A stretch of 64,000 nt of DNA from Nymphaea colorata (GCF_008831285.2 NC_045148.1:3722001-3786000), one strand, 5' to 3'; shown: positions 13,667 through 47,516, numbered from the stretch's first letter. Notes: generated from the letters alone by a model not told the origin. Numbers and translations: made by a program.

Positions 13667-14554
13667 TCAGAGGAGAAGGTCAAAGAGGGGAGAGGAGACC
13701 AACCTGAATCTGTTGGAGGCGTTCAGAATGACAGAAGTAGCTGTGTTGTCCTTACCCATAGCGCACTTTCTCCCCTTCCCGTTGACCTCTGCCGCTTCCA
13801 CCGCCGTCCCGCTTCCCGCTGCCCCCGGTTTGTGCTTCGGCCTCCAGTACGTGACAACGCGCGGCGGCAGCGGGCTCCCTCCTCTCCGCCGCCTGCGCGA
13901 CCTCGCTGGGTAGCTGTTGTCCCCCTCGGCCACCGCCTTGCCTTTGCCGCCGTCCGCTCCGTCTTCCTTGCCGAGCTTCCTCTGCGCCTGCCCCTTCGAC
14001 GATGACTGGACCCGAGCAGATTCCGACAGGGTGGCCGAAGGAGGCTGTGGCATTGTGCCGTACTCGTGGACCATGTTGGTCTTGGACGGCAGGCGACAAA
14101 CGCTCGACTCGCACTCTGGCAATGGAGAGATTGCATATAAATTTTCGGCGTTGGTTGGCGGCGGGGGTGGTGGTGGTGGAAGGTGCTCTTCGGTGAACGA
14201 TTGCTGTCGCGATGGTGATAGTGGACGGCGGCAGTTCTCGGCGACAGGTGGAGGTGGCGAGGCTCTGTTTTTTATAGGTGTTCGCTGTTTAAATGTTTGT
14301 GGCGGAGGAAGTGCGACAAAGGCGTGCGTTTGTTGTGGTGGCGGAAGTTCGATGTAGTGGCGTAAAGGCGGTGGGCATTGCGGCGGAGGGAGTCCGTTAA
14401 TGGTTGGTGGCGGTGGCGGCAGAGGAAGTGGTTGTGGCGGGAAGGAGTCGTGGTGGGGATGGCCAAGCGGCCAAGGGAGTCGAAGAGTTTCTGAAGCTCG
14501 ATGCCAATCGAAAAAAGAGCAAGTGTCGCCTGTTATCGGAGAGAGCATAGGCAT
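13667..14554 (-). CDS. Hypothetical proline-rich protein or first exon
   Basis: This is an uninterrupted 295-codon frame in a GC-rich island inside AT-rich DNA. The product starts MPMLSPITG. About residues 30-135 are dominated by PPP and PPPP runs. The second half has basic stretches (RSRRRRRGG) and is low in complexity. I recognise no catalytic or binding domain. A possible splice donor (AGATTCAG|GTTGGT) lies near its 3' end, so it could be a 5' exon, but no convincing downstream exon was found to 13.2 kb. CCR-type trinucleotide repeats can create long frames by chance, and glycine-rich frames are open on the opposite strand, so this may be non-coding. Confidence 0.3.
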   Translation of the reverse strand: MPMLSPITGDTCSFFDWHRASETLRLPWPLGHPHHDSFPPQPLPLPPPPPTINGLPPPQCPPPLRHYIELPPPQQTHAFVALPPPQTFKQRTPIKNRASPPPPVAENCRRPLSPSRQQSFTEEHLPPPPPPPPTNAENLYAISPLPECESSVCRLPSKTNMVHEYGTMPQPPSATLSESARVQSSSKGQAQRKLGKEDGADGGKGKAVAEGDNSYPARSRRRRRGGSPLPPRVVTYWRPKHKPGAAGSGTAVEAAEVNGKGRKCAMGKDNTATSVILNASNRFRLVSSPLFDLLL

Positions 14555-15007
14555 CGCCGGAAGTACGTGGCTCGATCAAAAGCTTGTGGAGGAGGGAGGA
14601 AACAAAAAGGAAAGGATCAAGGCTCCGATTAGGTTGTGGTTTATGAGAAATTAAGTTTGAGAAACTTAATTTTTTAACAATAAGATCATTTTGGAACTTA
14701 GTTTCAATGAAGACTTCCTTGTCTCCCGTTGATAAAAGAATTAAAGAACGTTTTATTGGCTGCAGTTTTTTTAACATTTAAAAAATAATTTAGTTTACAT
14801 ATTCGGCCACATTCACCACTGCGACCTTCTTGATCATCTCAAACTGACAACGATGTCACAATGGTCAGTTTCTTCCTTACGACCAACGGACGTGGCACGT
14901 TGTTGCGGTTTCATTTGAAAAAACCATGGAAAATGCTTAATATTTGATTAGAGTAAATAAACCACTATTTAGTTCACATATATGAAGAAATCAGGTGGGT
15001 TGTGCTG

Positions 15008-15850
15008 AGTGCAAATTGTTCCTCAGCTCTAGGGTTAGATGGTGTTGCTAATCTTTTCTAACAAAAGTTTTGGGAAGATATTAAGGTTGACTTGTCTCAG
15101 GCTATCAAAGGGTTCTTTACTGTTAGGGATGATTTTTAATCATACCCATATTGCTTTGATTTCTTAAGGGACTGTTTTGCAGTTGGATACATTTTGTTAG
15201 TATCCTACGAATCTGTCTTAAAGATTGAGCAGATTTCAATGTTCTATGAATTTGCCATAATCTTTGAGATAGATTCATAAGAAACGATCCATAAGTGAAG
15301 AAGTTGAGAAGCTCAGACCTGTATCCTGTGTAATAGTATCACCAAATTCATCGGCTGCTTTTATGGTACAGAAAATGAAGCCAATTCTAAGTAGGGTTAT
15401 CTTTCCTAATCAAAATGTTTCCTTCCTAACAGGTTTACCCAATAAAGTTTTCTTCTAGGGCACAAGGTGATTCACAATCTCTCCTGGAGGAAGGAGGAAG
15501 CACAAAGTTGGAGATTCCTCGCAGCAACCCTGACAGGATTTATATAATGGTTTCCTCTACCACGTTACCTACACTTATTAATGGCAGGAAGAACAGAAAA
15601 CTGCTAAAGAGGAACCCTCTGTCCGCATACTCTATGCTCACCATGAAAATCTTCATGAGGAACCTTGAGAGATTTGTAGCTAACAAGAAAGCTGTGCCCT
15701 CTCCACCGGCAACCATTGCCTCATGTTTCATCCATTTTATATGTAGATGATGTTCTCCTCTTCTTCGTGGGCAGTTTGAGAAGGAATCAGCAGTTGATGA
15801 ATTGTGCCAAACAATTTGAAAGATTCTCGGTGATGCGTTTTTGCATTGGA
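15008..15850 (+). pseudogene. LINE (L1-type) reverse-transcriptase fragment
   Basis: Decayed pieces of a non-LTR reverse transcriptase lie in order in shifted frames. The first is a segment reading LDGVANLF then QKFWEDIKVDLSQAIKGFF (near 15035-15125). The second contains KLRPVS (about 15310) and KMKPILSRVIFPNQNVSF (about 15375-15430). The third carries the catalytic YVDD motif at 15740-15751, followed by LLFF and a stretch like QQLMNCAKQFERFS. These match RT blocks of plant L1-type elements. Stops and frameshifts abound, and about 110 bp near 15175-15290 between the first two blocks looks inserted. Endonuclease and 3' poly(A) parts were not seen. Inactive. Confidence 0.7.
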
Positions 15851-17289
15851 ACCCTTTTTATAAATGGAATTTTTGTTGTGATTTAGTTGATAACATAAAC
15901 CACTAGTAAATTATCAAACTCAAATATAGTAGTGAGTAAGGGTCAATCCACTAAAAAACAAGGTTTAAGAATTTGATTCCCAACTAAAAACTCAACTCTG
16001 TTAGTCGATTGAACAAATTGTTAATATAAAGATAATCACCAACGTCGCACAGAGAACATTCAATCAATCAAAGTAAATAAATATTTTAGACTATAAAAGT
16101 CTAAATTCCTAGAACTAATACCCGGAATTCCACTCCTTTATTCAACTTGTGATTTTTGCTATATTTGAAACAGCGACTACGGGTAAAGCCACGAACCCTT
16201 AAAAAACACAAAAACAAAGTTAGTAAATATTTTAAAAAGTATTAATAATAAATATTAAAATCTCTGAATAAACAACTTAAAGACTTTGTAAGGCTCGCTG
16301 CACCTCGCCCACCCTAATAAACAAGAAAATTCACAATGCATAGACTAATTAACATACAAATAAAAACGATAAAAATCAATTTCATTTTAACCCTGAACTA
16401 ACTTTAAACATTATGAGCAGAGAGTTAACACGACATGAGTTGGTAAAACCTGTCAAAAATGACCACAATGCCCTTATACTCTACAATTTATATTTATGGA
16501 CAGTTTTACTGAATCTTCTTCTCTTAATGGGCAAACCGTTTCCCAATTTTAAGGAAATAAATTCTTTGGAATGCTGACACAACAGAGAAGACAGCCCTTT
16601 TCACATAACTTGAAAATCATTTACAATTTTTTTTTTTTTAATATGGCCACTTTAATGCAGAAACGTAGTTTGAAGAAAACCAAAAAACGGAACCGTCTTT
16701 CAAATCAGACTAAATAATATTCAATGTTGGCTACAAAAATTGGTCTATAGAATGTAAGTCCTAGGCTCTCTTATATTTAAAATTTCAGATCAAAACTTGT
16801 TCATTTGCCCGGTCAAAAAATAATTTCGCTAACACATTTATTTTCTGGTTTTAACATAAAAAAGATTTCATTCCTTGTACTGCGTATAATATATGTATAC
16901 CGATTTAGGCTGATAATTAAAACGGAAAATTAACATTCTAATTCCCATGTTGAATAGGAGAAACTATGTAGACGCACTTGAGAACCAGACCTCAATCCAT
17001 TCCTAAACTAATTAATGCATCCTAATATACTATATGAAAAAATGTTCATGAGTTCATACGAATTATGCACGACCTAAAATGAAATGCACCATCTACTGGA
17101 TGACTAACGTGCACTGATGATGTGAGTGAATGCATGATTGGTATATCTACATGATAAAATGTACATATGCATGATATGATAAACAATGAATGCAAGTATG
17201 TATAGGCAATACATGGATGATGTCTACTTACTGCATGATATAGCGTGGGCAAACGCATGGTAAATCTTCGCACTCAGGACCAGTGCTGA
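15851..17289. other. AT-rich region, no gene seen
   Basis: No exon or domain was recognised. The wording around 15920-16330 resembles LTR-type repeats common in plants, but I could define no boundaries. Confidence 0.5.
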
Positions 17290-19205
17290 GCAGGCAGTGG
17301 GTGTTTTGCCATCACAAACACGTCATTCGAGCAAACACCATGGGAGGACCTCCCCAAGCGACCCTGGACGTGGTGAAGCACATGTAGTTGACGAGGTTGG
17401 AGCTATCGAGCTAAGGCCAACCGCCCGGTTGATCGCGATGCAGCCAGTAGCTCAAGGTCCCATAGCGCAGAGGCATGGCCTAACCATGGCCAAGGCTTAG
17501 GCAGACATGATGTAGGCTGTCATGCCACAGATCAGCGGTGAGAGAACAGGCGATGGCAGCTGTTGCAACTCCCTGAGTGCTATACAGAAGATTATACAGA
17601 TTGGGAGGACCTTCCCACAGGTCCTACGCATCGACAGCCTCAACATGGGCGGGCACATGATCTTCAGTGACATTTGCGTTCTGAGCACCAAGGGGTGCAC
17701 ATGGATCAGGTGAGCATGCCACACGGCCAACCTTGGGATGGCAATGCTTGGCCCGGCTGAACTAAGGCACACAGCCTTGTTGGCCGAGGCATTGATGGCG
17801 ACTTCCGACGAGATAACGCTGGGGCATGGCGAGAGGCTGGCCGTGACTCAGACCAGCACCGTGGAGGATGGCAGCATGTGGCTGATTTCTCTCGGAGGTC
17901 CTCCTATCTCCGAGCAACTTACAAACGGGGCAATCATGAGCATGCATGCCTTTGATCGTGATGCCACAACCATAGAAATCTTGGGGACATTGAAGCCAAG
18001 CACCCGGCGTACTGTATGGTTGATGAGGAGGTAAAGTTAGTGGGGTGCATGTCACAGAGGAGCAGATTGAGCAGTCAGATGAGATCCATAGTGATCCCAT
18101 GCCTAGAGGTGCCACATGCATGTCGATGGGAAGAGTCCACATACCTGGCACCATGCAAAACCTTGACCTACGGTATATCGGCGACTCATTGCTTGTCCTT
18201 GCATGCGGTGGTAGTGTTACTCCGAAGATGCTTCGGGCCGATCAGCTGGACCAACGGGTGACGGCTTAGAGGGCTGGTGAGGAGACTGAGATGGTCCAGA
18301 CCCAAGTCACTAAGGAGCCGGCCATGCACCTGGCCGAGACTGATGGTGACCCCATACCGCGCAGTTTTGTGCACTTGCCTGTGTGAAGCCTCTTGCTCGA
18401 CACCACTTGCCGCTTAGACCAAATGGGCATTGGATTGAGAAATTCAGGCTATTTTGTAGGCCGCAACGTGGACGTTCAGTGGTAGGCCCACACTTCCCTG
18501 ATGACCTACCGCTCCTCCTTTTATATCTCATGGACGTTATCTTGGGAATCCAGTTGAACCCTTCACAGGCATTGACTTTGATGAGCTTCCCTTCTTTAAG
18601 GAAATGGCGGGACGGGTCACTGTTTATGCCGTTCACCACCTTGCCACCTAGGGAGAATCAGGGACTCTTGCAGGCCACGCTGCCGGAAGTTAGAGGATAC
18701 AGCTAGCGAGACCACACCAAAGACGGCCCTGCTGGATTTAGAGGACAACCCAACCGAGGACACTACCAGGTGGGAGGGTTAGCATATGGCTTAGGCAAAC
18801 TTGTTAGGCCATGTTGGGTACATGCTTGTATACAATGGCCACTAGAGGGGAGACAGTTTGATGGTGCTTGCTCCCTTTGGAAAGACTTGCCATTGAGAGA
18901 GAGCGGCGATGCAAGGAGAATGTGATCTCAACAGCGAGATCCCCCTCTCTTGATGTCTGCTGTAAGACCCTACCCAGGCGCCCCTGGCCAGGGACCGCTT
19001 GGCATAGCTAGTGCTATGGATGGCACTTACTTGGTTCCTACAAAACAACAACAGGCCACAACTTAGCAACAGGGTAGAAATCCATCGGGGGTTAGCAACA
19101 GGGTAGAAATCCATCAGGGGTTCGAAACTTATAGTAACCCAAGGGTCTTTGGTGTTTCTCCTATATGCGAGGAGCAATCACCTCCTCCACCTATATAGGG
19201 ACTAT
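17290..19205. other. GC-rich decayed region of unknown origin
   Basis: Base composition rises sharply compared with the flanks. ORFs of 60-130 codons occur on both strands (for example 17738-18034 plus and 17762-18154 minus), but none carries a motif I recognise and no frame stays open. Phrases in different frames look protein-like, suggesting old coding sequence broken by frameshifts, most likely transposon-derived given the adjacent LTR-like copy. This is inference from composition and context. Confidence 0.35.
19063..19120. repeat. 29-bp tandem duplication
   Basis: Two adjacent copies of a 29-bp unit starting TTAGCAACAGGGTAGAAATC differ at one base. Confidence 0.93.
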
Positions 19206-22000
19206 TGGTAGGGTCTATGTTAGGACCAAGTCCCGGCGTCGTCCAAGACCTCTGCTAGGCGTCGATCCTCTCCCAAGATCTCTTGGAGGAACCGTCGGAC
19301 AAAACCAAAAACAAATTATTTATAATTTCAAAGCCCGGCAGGACAGGACCCCGGTGCAGAATCCCCTAGGTAGCGGTACAAGTCTAGTGTATCCCAACCC
19401 GTGAGGCTTACTCCCTACTACAAAGAATGGGTTTGAAGGCTTTACAAAGCGCGAGCGATACAAATGAAGCTCTCAATCCTCACTCACAAACCATACAACC
19501 AAACCATCCTGTTATACATGCCTAATGAACGTGCAAACCACACCCAATCCCCATAGGTAGGCTGCTGCCCCCGCGGTCGTGTCCTTGGCTCTTGAGCCTT
19601 AGAGGTACCACTGGTCAAGGCAATGGCTGTAGCCGGGCTGAAAAACAAAGCATGTAATAAAAACACCCAATCCACGTAGCTACAGGGGGTTGAGAAGATC
19701 ACCGGCCAAGACTAAGCTTGGATAAGTCCCCAAGATGACTCGGAGGTGAAATCCAGACCTCGGGTATTGCAGCAACGGGCAATGAAGAGGATCGGCCCCT
19801 CTGGCCGAGGAAGAGGTAGACTCCCGCCGAAGATGGCAGTTGCTCGCGGGCTGAGATCTACCTTGAAAAGCAGAACGCTTTGCCGCTATGGAGGTGGCGC
19901 CAACTCCTTGTGAATATGACGCCCACTTAGATGCACTCCTTGCTCGACCTCGTAGAAGAGGTGGTCCACCTTAGATGGGAGGTAGGCTAGGTCGGGTAGG
20001 TCTGACTTGGTTGGAGGGTAGGTTAGGTCGGGCTGGATTGGAATGGACTCGGGTGAAGTAGGTTCGGGTGAGGCTAGGTTGGTGGGTTCGGTCAAGGTCT
20101 AAGAGGGGGCAGGGTTGGGTCTAGGTCAAGTTGACCTTAGGTGGGCTAGGTCAAGTAGGTCTAGCTGGGTTAGGTTCATGCGAGGAAGATGGTAAGTGTG
20201 TGGAGCTCAAGCGGTTATGGAAAGACTTGGCGTGTAGGCAGAGATGGAAAGGTTAGGACGCGTGGTAAGGATAAGGAAGGCGAGTGGGGAAGTTTCCTAC
20301 TTTGGCGGGCGATAGGCTAGAATCTAGGAAGGGATTGGAGAAGGAAAGGCGAGAGGGCTTGCCTTTTTAGATTGGGGACGAGGTGGCAAGGGAAGAGGTG
20401 GCGTGCTGGCTCCTTTCCAAGATTGTCTCCTCCAAAAATGGCGGGTGAGATTGCCTTTGTGGATTGGCTAATCCTTCCACCCGAATCTTCCTAGATTGTC
20501 GTTAGGATGTTGCCTAATTCAACTCCACGTACTTGGTCACCCACGTGTCCAGATTCAATATTGGTTTTCTTCTTTTTTCAGTTCGTCCTTTGATGCTTGA
20601 CACGTGTAAGGCTCATATGAAGGGCGTGAGGAACTGGCTAAGGCAAACTTGATGCCTTCCAAAATTAGCGACGGAAAAGATGGAGCATGAGTCACGGCTG
20701 CTAGGGTTTGATGCTTTCTCCCGCGCGCCCTCAATGCCAAATTACCACAAGGGCAAATAAATTAAGGCCTTTAACAAAATAATATTCAATATATGCAAGG
20801 GCAATTTAGGGAACTTCACCATATCGCCGAAAAACCCAATTCATCGCTGGAATGGGTGACGCTTTCACCGGTTGGCCACGCCGGTGCAATTGGCCCTAGT
20901 TCTCCAAAGTTGGTCTGCAGATAGTCCTGTTTCTGTCAATATTTCACCAATCAAATGACGTCCGATCAACTTGATTTTTGGATATATTGTATCTGGGATC
21001 GAGACGAATCCAACGGTACCAAGAACTCCTTCAGACTCCTGACGGATCGCCTGAAAATGGCCGTTGATCAGACCGGTCTGCTGTTGGCCGTGGCAGAACG
21101 ACGGCGACGACACAGATCTGTTTCGCCGCAGATTTCGATACCCAAATGAACTCCGTTTGTAATGAAATTTGAACAGATGCTAGCTCACCTCAAGACGATC
21201 GCCAGATCCAAATCAAAGAACAGCAACTTGTTTTTGGAAATGATAGAATCGCGGCTGCGAAATGTGTTCTGGTCCTGCTCCGATTTGACCAATCAAACGA
21301 ACTCCGATCACCACCAAATTTGGGTATGTTGTAGAGGACATCGAGACAATTTCAACGGTATATAGATCGTTCTCTAACTCTTGGTAGATCTTCAGATATG
21401 GCTCTTTGAACAGGCGTAAGTTTTTAGAATTCCGGCTGCACGCGCGCGACCGAGAACGAGATTCCTTTCCGCAATCAACCCAAAGGAAAATACTGAGGGA
21501 AACTCAAGCAATTGCCTTGTTTAAGGGGTTGATCCGTGTCCTTGCAGCCTCGAGTAGACTCCACTAGATCTGTAATGAAATCAGCCCTCGTCCGCCCTCC
21601 CGATTGAAGATCTGGCCTCTAAACCTCGTTGTGGATGACGAGGAATGCACCTTGGTCTCCTTGTCTTGCTGGTTTGGGGTAAAAACGTGAGGTGAAAAAG
21701 ACAAGCTGCTGCCCGGAAGCTTCACCTTAAGGTCTTTCGCTCGTAGCTCCTTCGGTCGTTGAGAGAAAGAGAGTTTAGAAGAGGAAGAAGCTGAAATAGA
21801 GGAGGTCGTGAGGATGAAGAAAAGCACGAACCAGTCGTCGCCGGTAATGGAGGTTTGGAGAAGAGTTTCCGGCCGTCACCGGTGAGAACTAGTGGAAAAG
21901 ATGATCCCTCACGGGGAGGAGAAAGAAAGTGACGAAAATCAATTCTTCATTATCAAAATCATACCTAAGGTTTCACACCATAGAGAATATATACAAGAGT
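19206..22000 (-). mobile_element. LTR-like copy A of a gypsy-associated repeat
   Basis: Read on the minus strand, the left end finishes CCCTACCA at 19206, the same ending as the sequence directly before the PBS of the gypsy element at ~57755. Shared landmarks in the same order include a CTACTACAAA block, GCTTTACAAA, CCTCACTCACAAACCAT, a GTGCAAACCA block, GTGTCCTTGG and ATCTTGGGA. No primer-binding site follows the CCCTACCA end, so this looks like a solo LTR or 3' LTR. The interior contains a GGT-rich tract (19970-20200). The right boundary is approximate. Confidence 0.5.
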
Positions 22001-22669
22001 GTGTCTCGATTCACTTACTCCTAACCCGAGACGGTACAAAAAACTTAAGAAATCGATTCTAAAAAGGTCTGAAAACCAGACAATACAAAAAGCAATAAAA
22101 TAAGAGTACTATAAAGCAAATGGGCATAGATCCAAACTCGTTTTGCCCGCTCCAATGTGTCTCAGACTCGTGGGTCCGAGTATAACTTGCCTAGATTCAT
22201 CTTAGGCTGTTCCGTAGCTTGGTTAAGGTCCTGACACCTTACTTTGGTCTGGTCTAAACCGGGTCCTGGTCCACTGTTATGCTGGTCTTCAATCTTTGAA
22301 CTCGGTCCAAGCCCTGTTTCCCCCTTTTCAACCATAACTGTTTCGCCTGCTCCTCCCACTGCAACCACATAAGTAATGCTCGAAGGGTCTACAAGTGTCA
22401 AACCCTGAACCATGTCAAGGTTAACCTCACAAGAGAAAGAGGGTGTAGGCTTGTCAGGCGGTAATCGACGTGCCAAGCTACACCCTACACCGCTGGTCGG
22501 CTCCAGTCCATGGCTCTTGACCATGCCCTCGGCAGTCCTCGACGGTGTCAAAATTAGGCACGTATCAATCTGCCCAAATACGACCATAAAATCACCAAAG
22601 TACCGTCGAAGACCCTATCCCGAATTTAGGAGGAGACCGCCAATAGGTTTAAAATTTAATTACAATGAA
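22001..22669. other. Spacer between LTR-like copies, no recognised gene
   Basis: A 141-codon minus-strand frame (22162-22587) is open here, but the product has no domain I can name. It lies between two LTR-like copies, so it may be a scrap of retrotransposon interior. Confidence 0.35.
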
Positions 22670-22674
22670 TGGTT

Positions 22675-22801
22675 ACCGTCGGACAGTCACTCCGACTTAA
22701 AAATAGGTCAAGACAGTACAAGAATGGCTTTCCCAACCCCGGCTTGAACTTACTACAAATTTCTAGAATAGGTGTGAGGTTTAATACAAGTGTAGAGATA
22801 C
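22675..22801 (-). repeat. Partial third copy of the LTR-like repeat
   Basis: The segment with GTCGGACAG, a TACAAG block, an ACTACAAAT block and GTGTGAGG repeats, in diverged form, the order found again at about 22935-23050 inside copy B. It is therefore a truncated copy abutting copy B in the same orientation. Confidence 0.45.
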
Positions 22802-25300
22802 TGGTAGGAGCCCGTGGCCGACCAAAGTCCCAAGCCGACGGTTGTGCCTACCCCCAAGATTACCTTGGACCAACTTTAAGACTTTCCTAGGACAAATCAA
22901 ATAGAAAGACAAATCAAATACAAAGACACTATCCAGTCGGACAGGAACCCCAACTTAAAACCCAAATAGGTAAAGAAATACAAGAGATGTTAATCTCAAT
23001 TCCAAAAGCCAAATCCTACTACAAATAATTAGAGATGTGAGGCCGGTACAATGCGGAAGCGATACAATGATAAATCTCTCACAACTCACTCAAACAAACC
23101 ATCAAACCAAACCTAATCGAACAAACCACACCCACTCGTAGGAGGCTAAGTTGGCACGAGGTTGTGTCCTTGGCGTGGTGCCTCAAAGGTCCATCAATGC
23201 TCAACAACGACTCAAGGTCGGGCTAAAAGCAAATGCAAAAGCAAAACAACCTCTCACGTGTCTATAGGGTGGAAAAGAGAGTACCGGCCAAGACTAGCTT
23301 GGCGAATGTAAACCAAAGCCTCGATGAGATTCCACATTCGAGCAATAGCAGATACACGAGAGAAGATGTCGAGGATGATGACAAGCTCCAAGGATGAAGA
23401 AGCACACCGGCGGATGAAGAGGCTTCAAGGACCACCTCCAAGTGCAAGGTTCTCGCCGAAAGACGTCAAGGAGCTCCTCGGATGTACGCCGGATGAAGTG
23501 GGAACCGGCTGGATTCTTCGCTGGAGAGTTGCCGGAAAAGTGGCAGCGGCGGCCGGCGGTGGTGGCAAGGTCCACCGGTTCCGAGACTCACAAAGATGTG
23601 GACTCCGCGGTTTTCCTTGAGTGCTAGGGTTAGAACCGACTAAGTGTGAACCTTGTACCTTGGGTAGACTTAGGTGGGACCGGGCTAGGTAGGGTCGGCT
23701 TGGTCAAGGCTCGGACTAGGAAGTGGGCTTGGTCAAAGGTAGGTTAGGTGAAGTGGGTCCTAGGGTTCGAATCTAGGCTCAATCGGATGAAGGGGTGGGG
23801 TTCAAATGGGGATCCCTACAAGGTAGGAAGGGTAGGTCTAGGCGCCAAAGATGGAAATGGAAATGGGAAATGGAGACTAAGGTGGATCGAGTGAGGGAAA
23901 TGTGGCTAAGGAATTGGAGAAGATCCCAAGTGAGGATCGAGTTCCAAGATTCTAGGTTGAGATGGCGGCGCGGTGGAGGCTATCTCCCAAGGAAGTATGA
24001 GAGAGGCTAGGGGAAATGGTGAGGTGGAGGGGGCGAGTTGCCCAAATGTGATCCACTAGAGAGATAGCAAGCTGGTTCGGGGTGTGAAAGGGCTAAGGGA
24101 GAGGACAAGTGGCAAGGCTAGAGTGTTCTAGGTCTTAAAATGAAGGCCACTACCTACGAACTTGGGATTGAATCCCACAAAAATCTCCCAAAAGGTGGAT
24201 CGATCCCACCAAATGTGGAGCACTTCTTAAGATCTTGGAAGCAAGGGGCGAGCTCTCTCTAAATGATCTCTCCAATGCACTAGAACTCCGCCACGTGGCG
24301 AGGAGGAAGGGTGGAGATGGCGAAAGGCCCAAATGAGAATATTCACTTACCTCAAGAGTAGAACCGACCAAATGACTCCAAATGTGCCGGCGAAGATGAA
24401 GGATTGCATTGAGGATTTTCTCATTTTGCCACACGAAGTCCCAAATGCGCCAACACCAAATGTATGAGTTCTTTTGCACGCCCAAATGCGATGTTCTTCA
24501 ATGGCCGGAGTTCCCAAATGTTGGCTGGAAAAAGAGCAGCGGTCGCCGGAATTTCAGAACTCCGGCGAACCTAAAACCACTCCGTTTCAAGCCGGAATTT
24601 CACCAAACTTGGCCAAAATCTTCTTTTTGCTTGGATGATACTTTTGATATGCTTTTTCCTCCATCCAATTCACAACTTTTCAACACTTTTTCTTGTTGTT
24701 TTCCGGCAATATTCTCATGCCTAAATCGAGACTTAGAACTGATATTTTGAAGAGATTTCGCCGATGAAAATGGCTTTCAAACGGCTTGGGAAAAGTACGA
24801 ACTCCACAAGGTATCCTTGCACCTTGTAAGAACGGGTTTGTGGGAGCCTTCCTCCGTCAATCCCAGCCCAAACTCACGGGTTTGGGCCGTGGGAAAGTGC
24901 TGATCTCTAAGGCCGAATTCTTCCACAAAACCGTCCAACAAAACCCACAAATCGCCAAGAGAAGTTATGGCACTAACCTTCAACTGATTGATTCCAACGT
25001 CGCTACCCCAATTCACTTAGTTGCGTAACCGAGTAGAGGTCTTCCCGAAGACTAATCTGGCCTTTATTCCTCCTTCGTGGTTCAAGGAAGAATGCACCTT
25101 TGACAGACGGTTGTTGATGTGGGGAAACTCGTGGGCAAGGAGATCCTTCACGCCAGGCACTTGAAAATCTTCTAGCCGGTTTACCTTGGACGAGTGAGAT
25201 GAGAAGAGAAGAAGAAAAATAAGGCAATGAGTAAGAATAACCCTCGGTTTTGCGAGAGGCATTTGGAGGTTACATAGGAAATTGGAATACCTCTCCTTTG
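22802..25300 (-). mobile_element. LTR-like copy B of the same gypsy-associated repeat
   Basis: On the minus strand this copy ends CTCCTACCA at 22802, preceded by ATCTTGGG and TTTGGTCGGCC, which parallels the end of the LTR before the gypsy PBS at 57758. It shares with copy A the blocks CTCACTCA/AACCATC, GTGTCCTTGG, ACCGGCCAAGACTA and a GGT-rich tract (23640-23790), and near its other end ATCTGGCCT and GAATGCACCTT. The offset from copy A is about 3.4-3.6 kb. Divergence is high, so it is old. The right boundary is approximate. Confidence 0.5.
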
Positions 25301-25864
25301 GGTTTCATAAGGTAAGCCTCTCGTCAGTTTTCCTCCTTTGGACTGCCATATGATCGGTGCTTTTATCTCTGCTTAGTATAGTGGCCACCTCTATCTAAAG
25401 AAGATGCACATAGGGTAGCCATCAAGATGCAACCAAAAGTAATGGATTCCTCGTAATACAATCTATTGGTCTAACTGTAACCTTTTGACCAGCGATCGAG
25501 CTTTATAATGTTACTTTCATCAATCACCTCTTGCATTTGATATTAAATTTGATATTAAATATCCATCCGAATCCTGCCACCCTTTTTGCATTCGGGAGCA
25601 GCACCTTCACTTAAGGAATGTCCACAAATACATTTTGGAATTCCAGGGAATAAATAACCATTGGACATGGCCTTTTAAGACAGAACGCCTTGTTTAAAGA
25701 TGAAGAATGCTTTCCATAACAGCACACCAGCCATGGTTCTTCATACTTCTTTCATCTCCCATAGTTTGGAAATGCTCCTCCACAGTAGGAGTGTCACAAC
25801 TCGTGCAAGAAAATAACCAAAGAGGAGGGGGGGGGGGGTACAAAAGTAAACAAGCGAAATAGAT
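25301..25864. other. Intergenic region downstream of PGIC
   Basis: No gene was seen. It holds a 13-bp tandem duplication (about 25538-25563) and a G10 homopolymer at about 25829. Confidence 0.5.
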
Positions 25865-25870
25865 TTTATT
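25865..25870 (-). terminator. Candidate PGIC poly(A) signal
   Basis: The minus strand reads AATAAA here, about 250 bp beyond the PGIC stop codon, a usual distance for a plant 3' UTR. It is inferred from motif and position only. Confidence 0.4.
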
Positions 25871-26122
25871 TAAAAGCCAACACACACTGTCGTGCTTCTC
25901 CTAGTTCTCACGTGAAAGATATTACTCACTCAAAACTTAGATTTGAACTTGTAAACAGAAACAAGGACTTCCACGGACAGGACTTCAACTATTTAAAGCA
26001 CATAAATATGATCTGAAAATCCAATTAGAACATTGGATGCGGATAGCCTACTTGAAAAAAGTAAAGCCATTAACTAAACAAGAAGCCATGTGGGTTTGGC
26101 GATCACACCAGTTTCACCATCA

Positions 26123-47394
<21,272 letters not shown>

Positions 47395-47516
47395 CGGAGA
47401 AATTCTCAGAGAGACAACTAATATCGATTCCCTCCTTCCTCCTTCCTCTTCTTTAAGAAGACATGCAACTCTGCCTTCACTCCAGTAACTCTTCAAGTCT
47501 ACAGCCGAGCCGCCTG

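Noticed and set aside
22162-22587. 141-codon minus-strand ORF as a gene
   Set aside because: No recognisable domain, and it lies between degenerate LTR-like copies. Kept only as a note on the spacer.
23755-23790. tRNA-like GGTTCGAATC motif
   Set aside because: The T-loop-like word stands alone, with no acceptor stem or D and anticodon arms around it.
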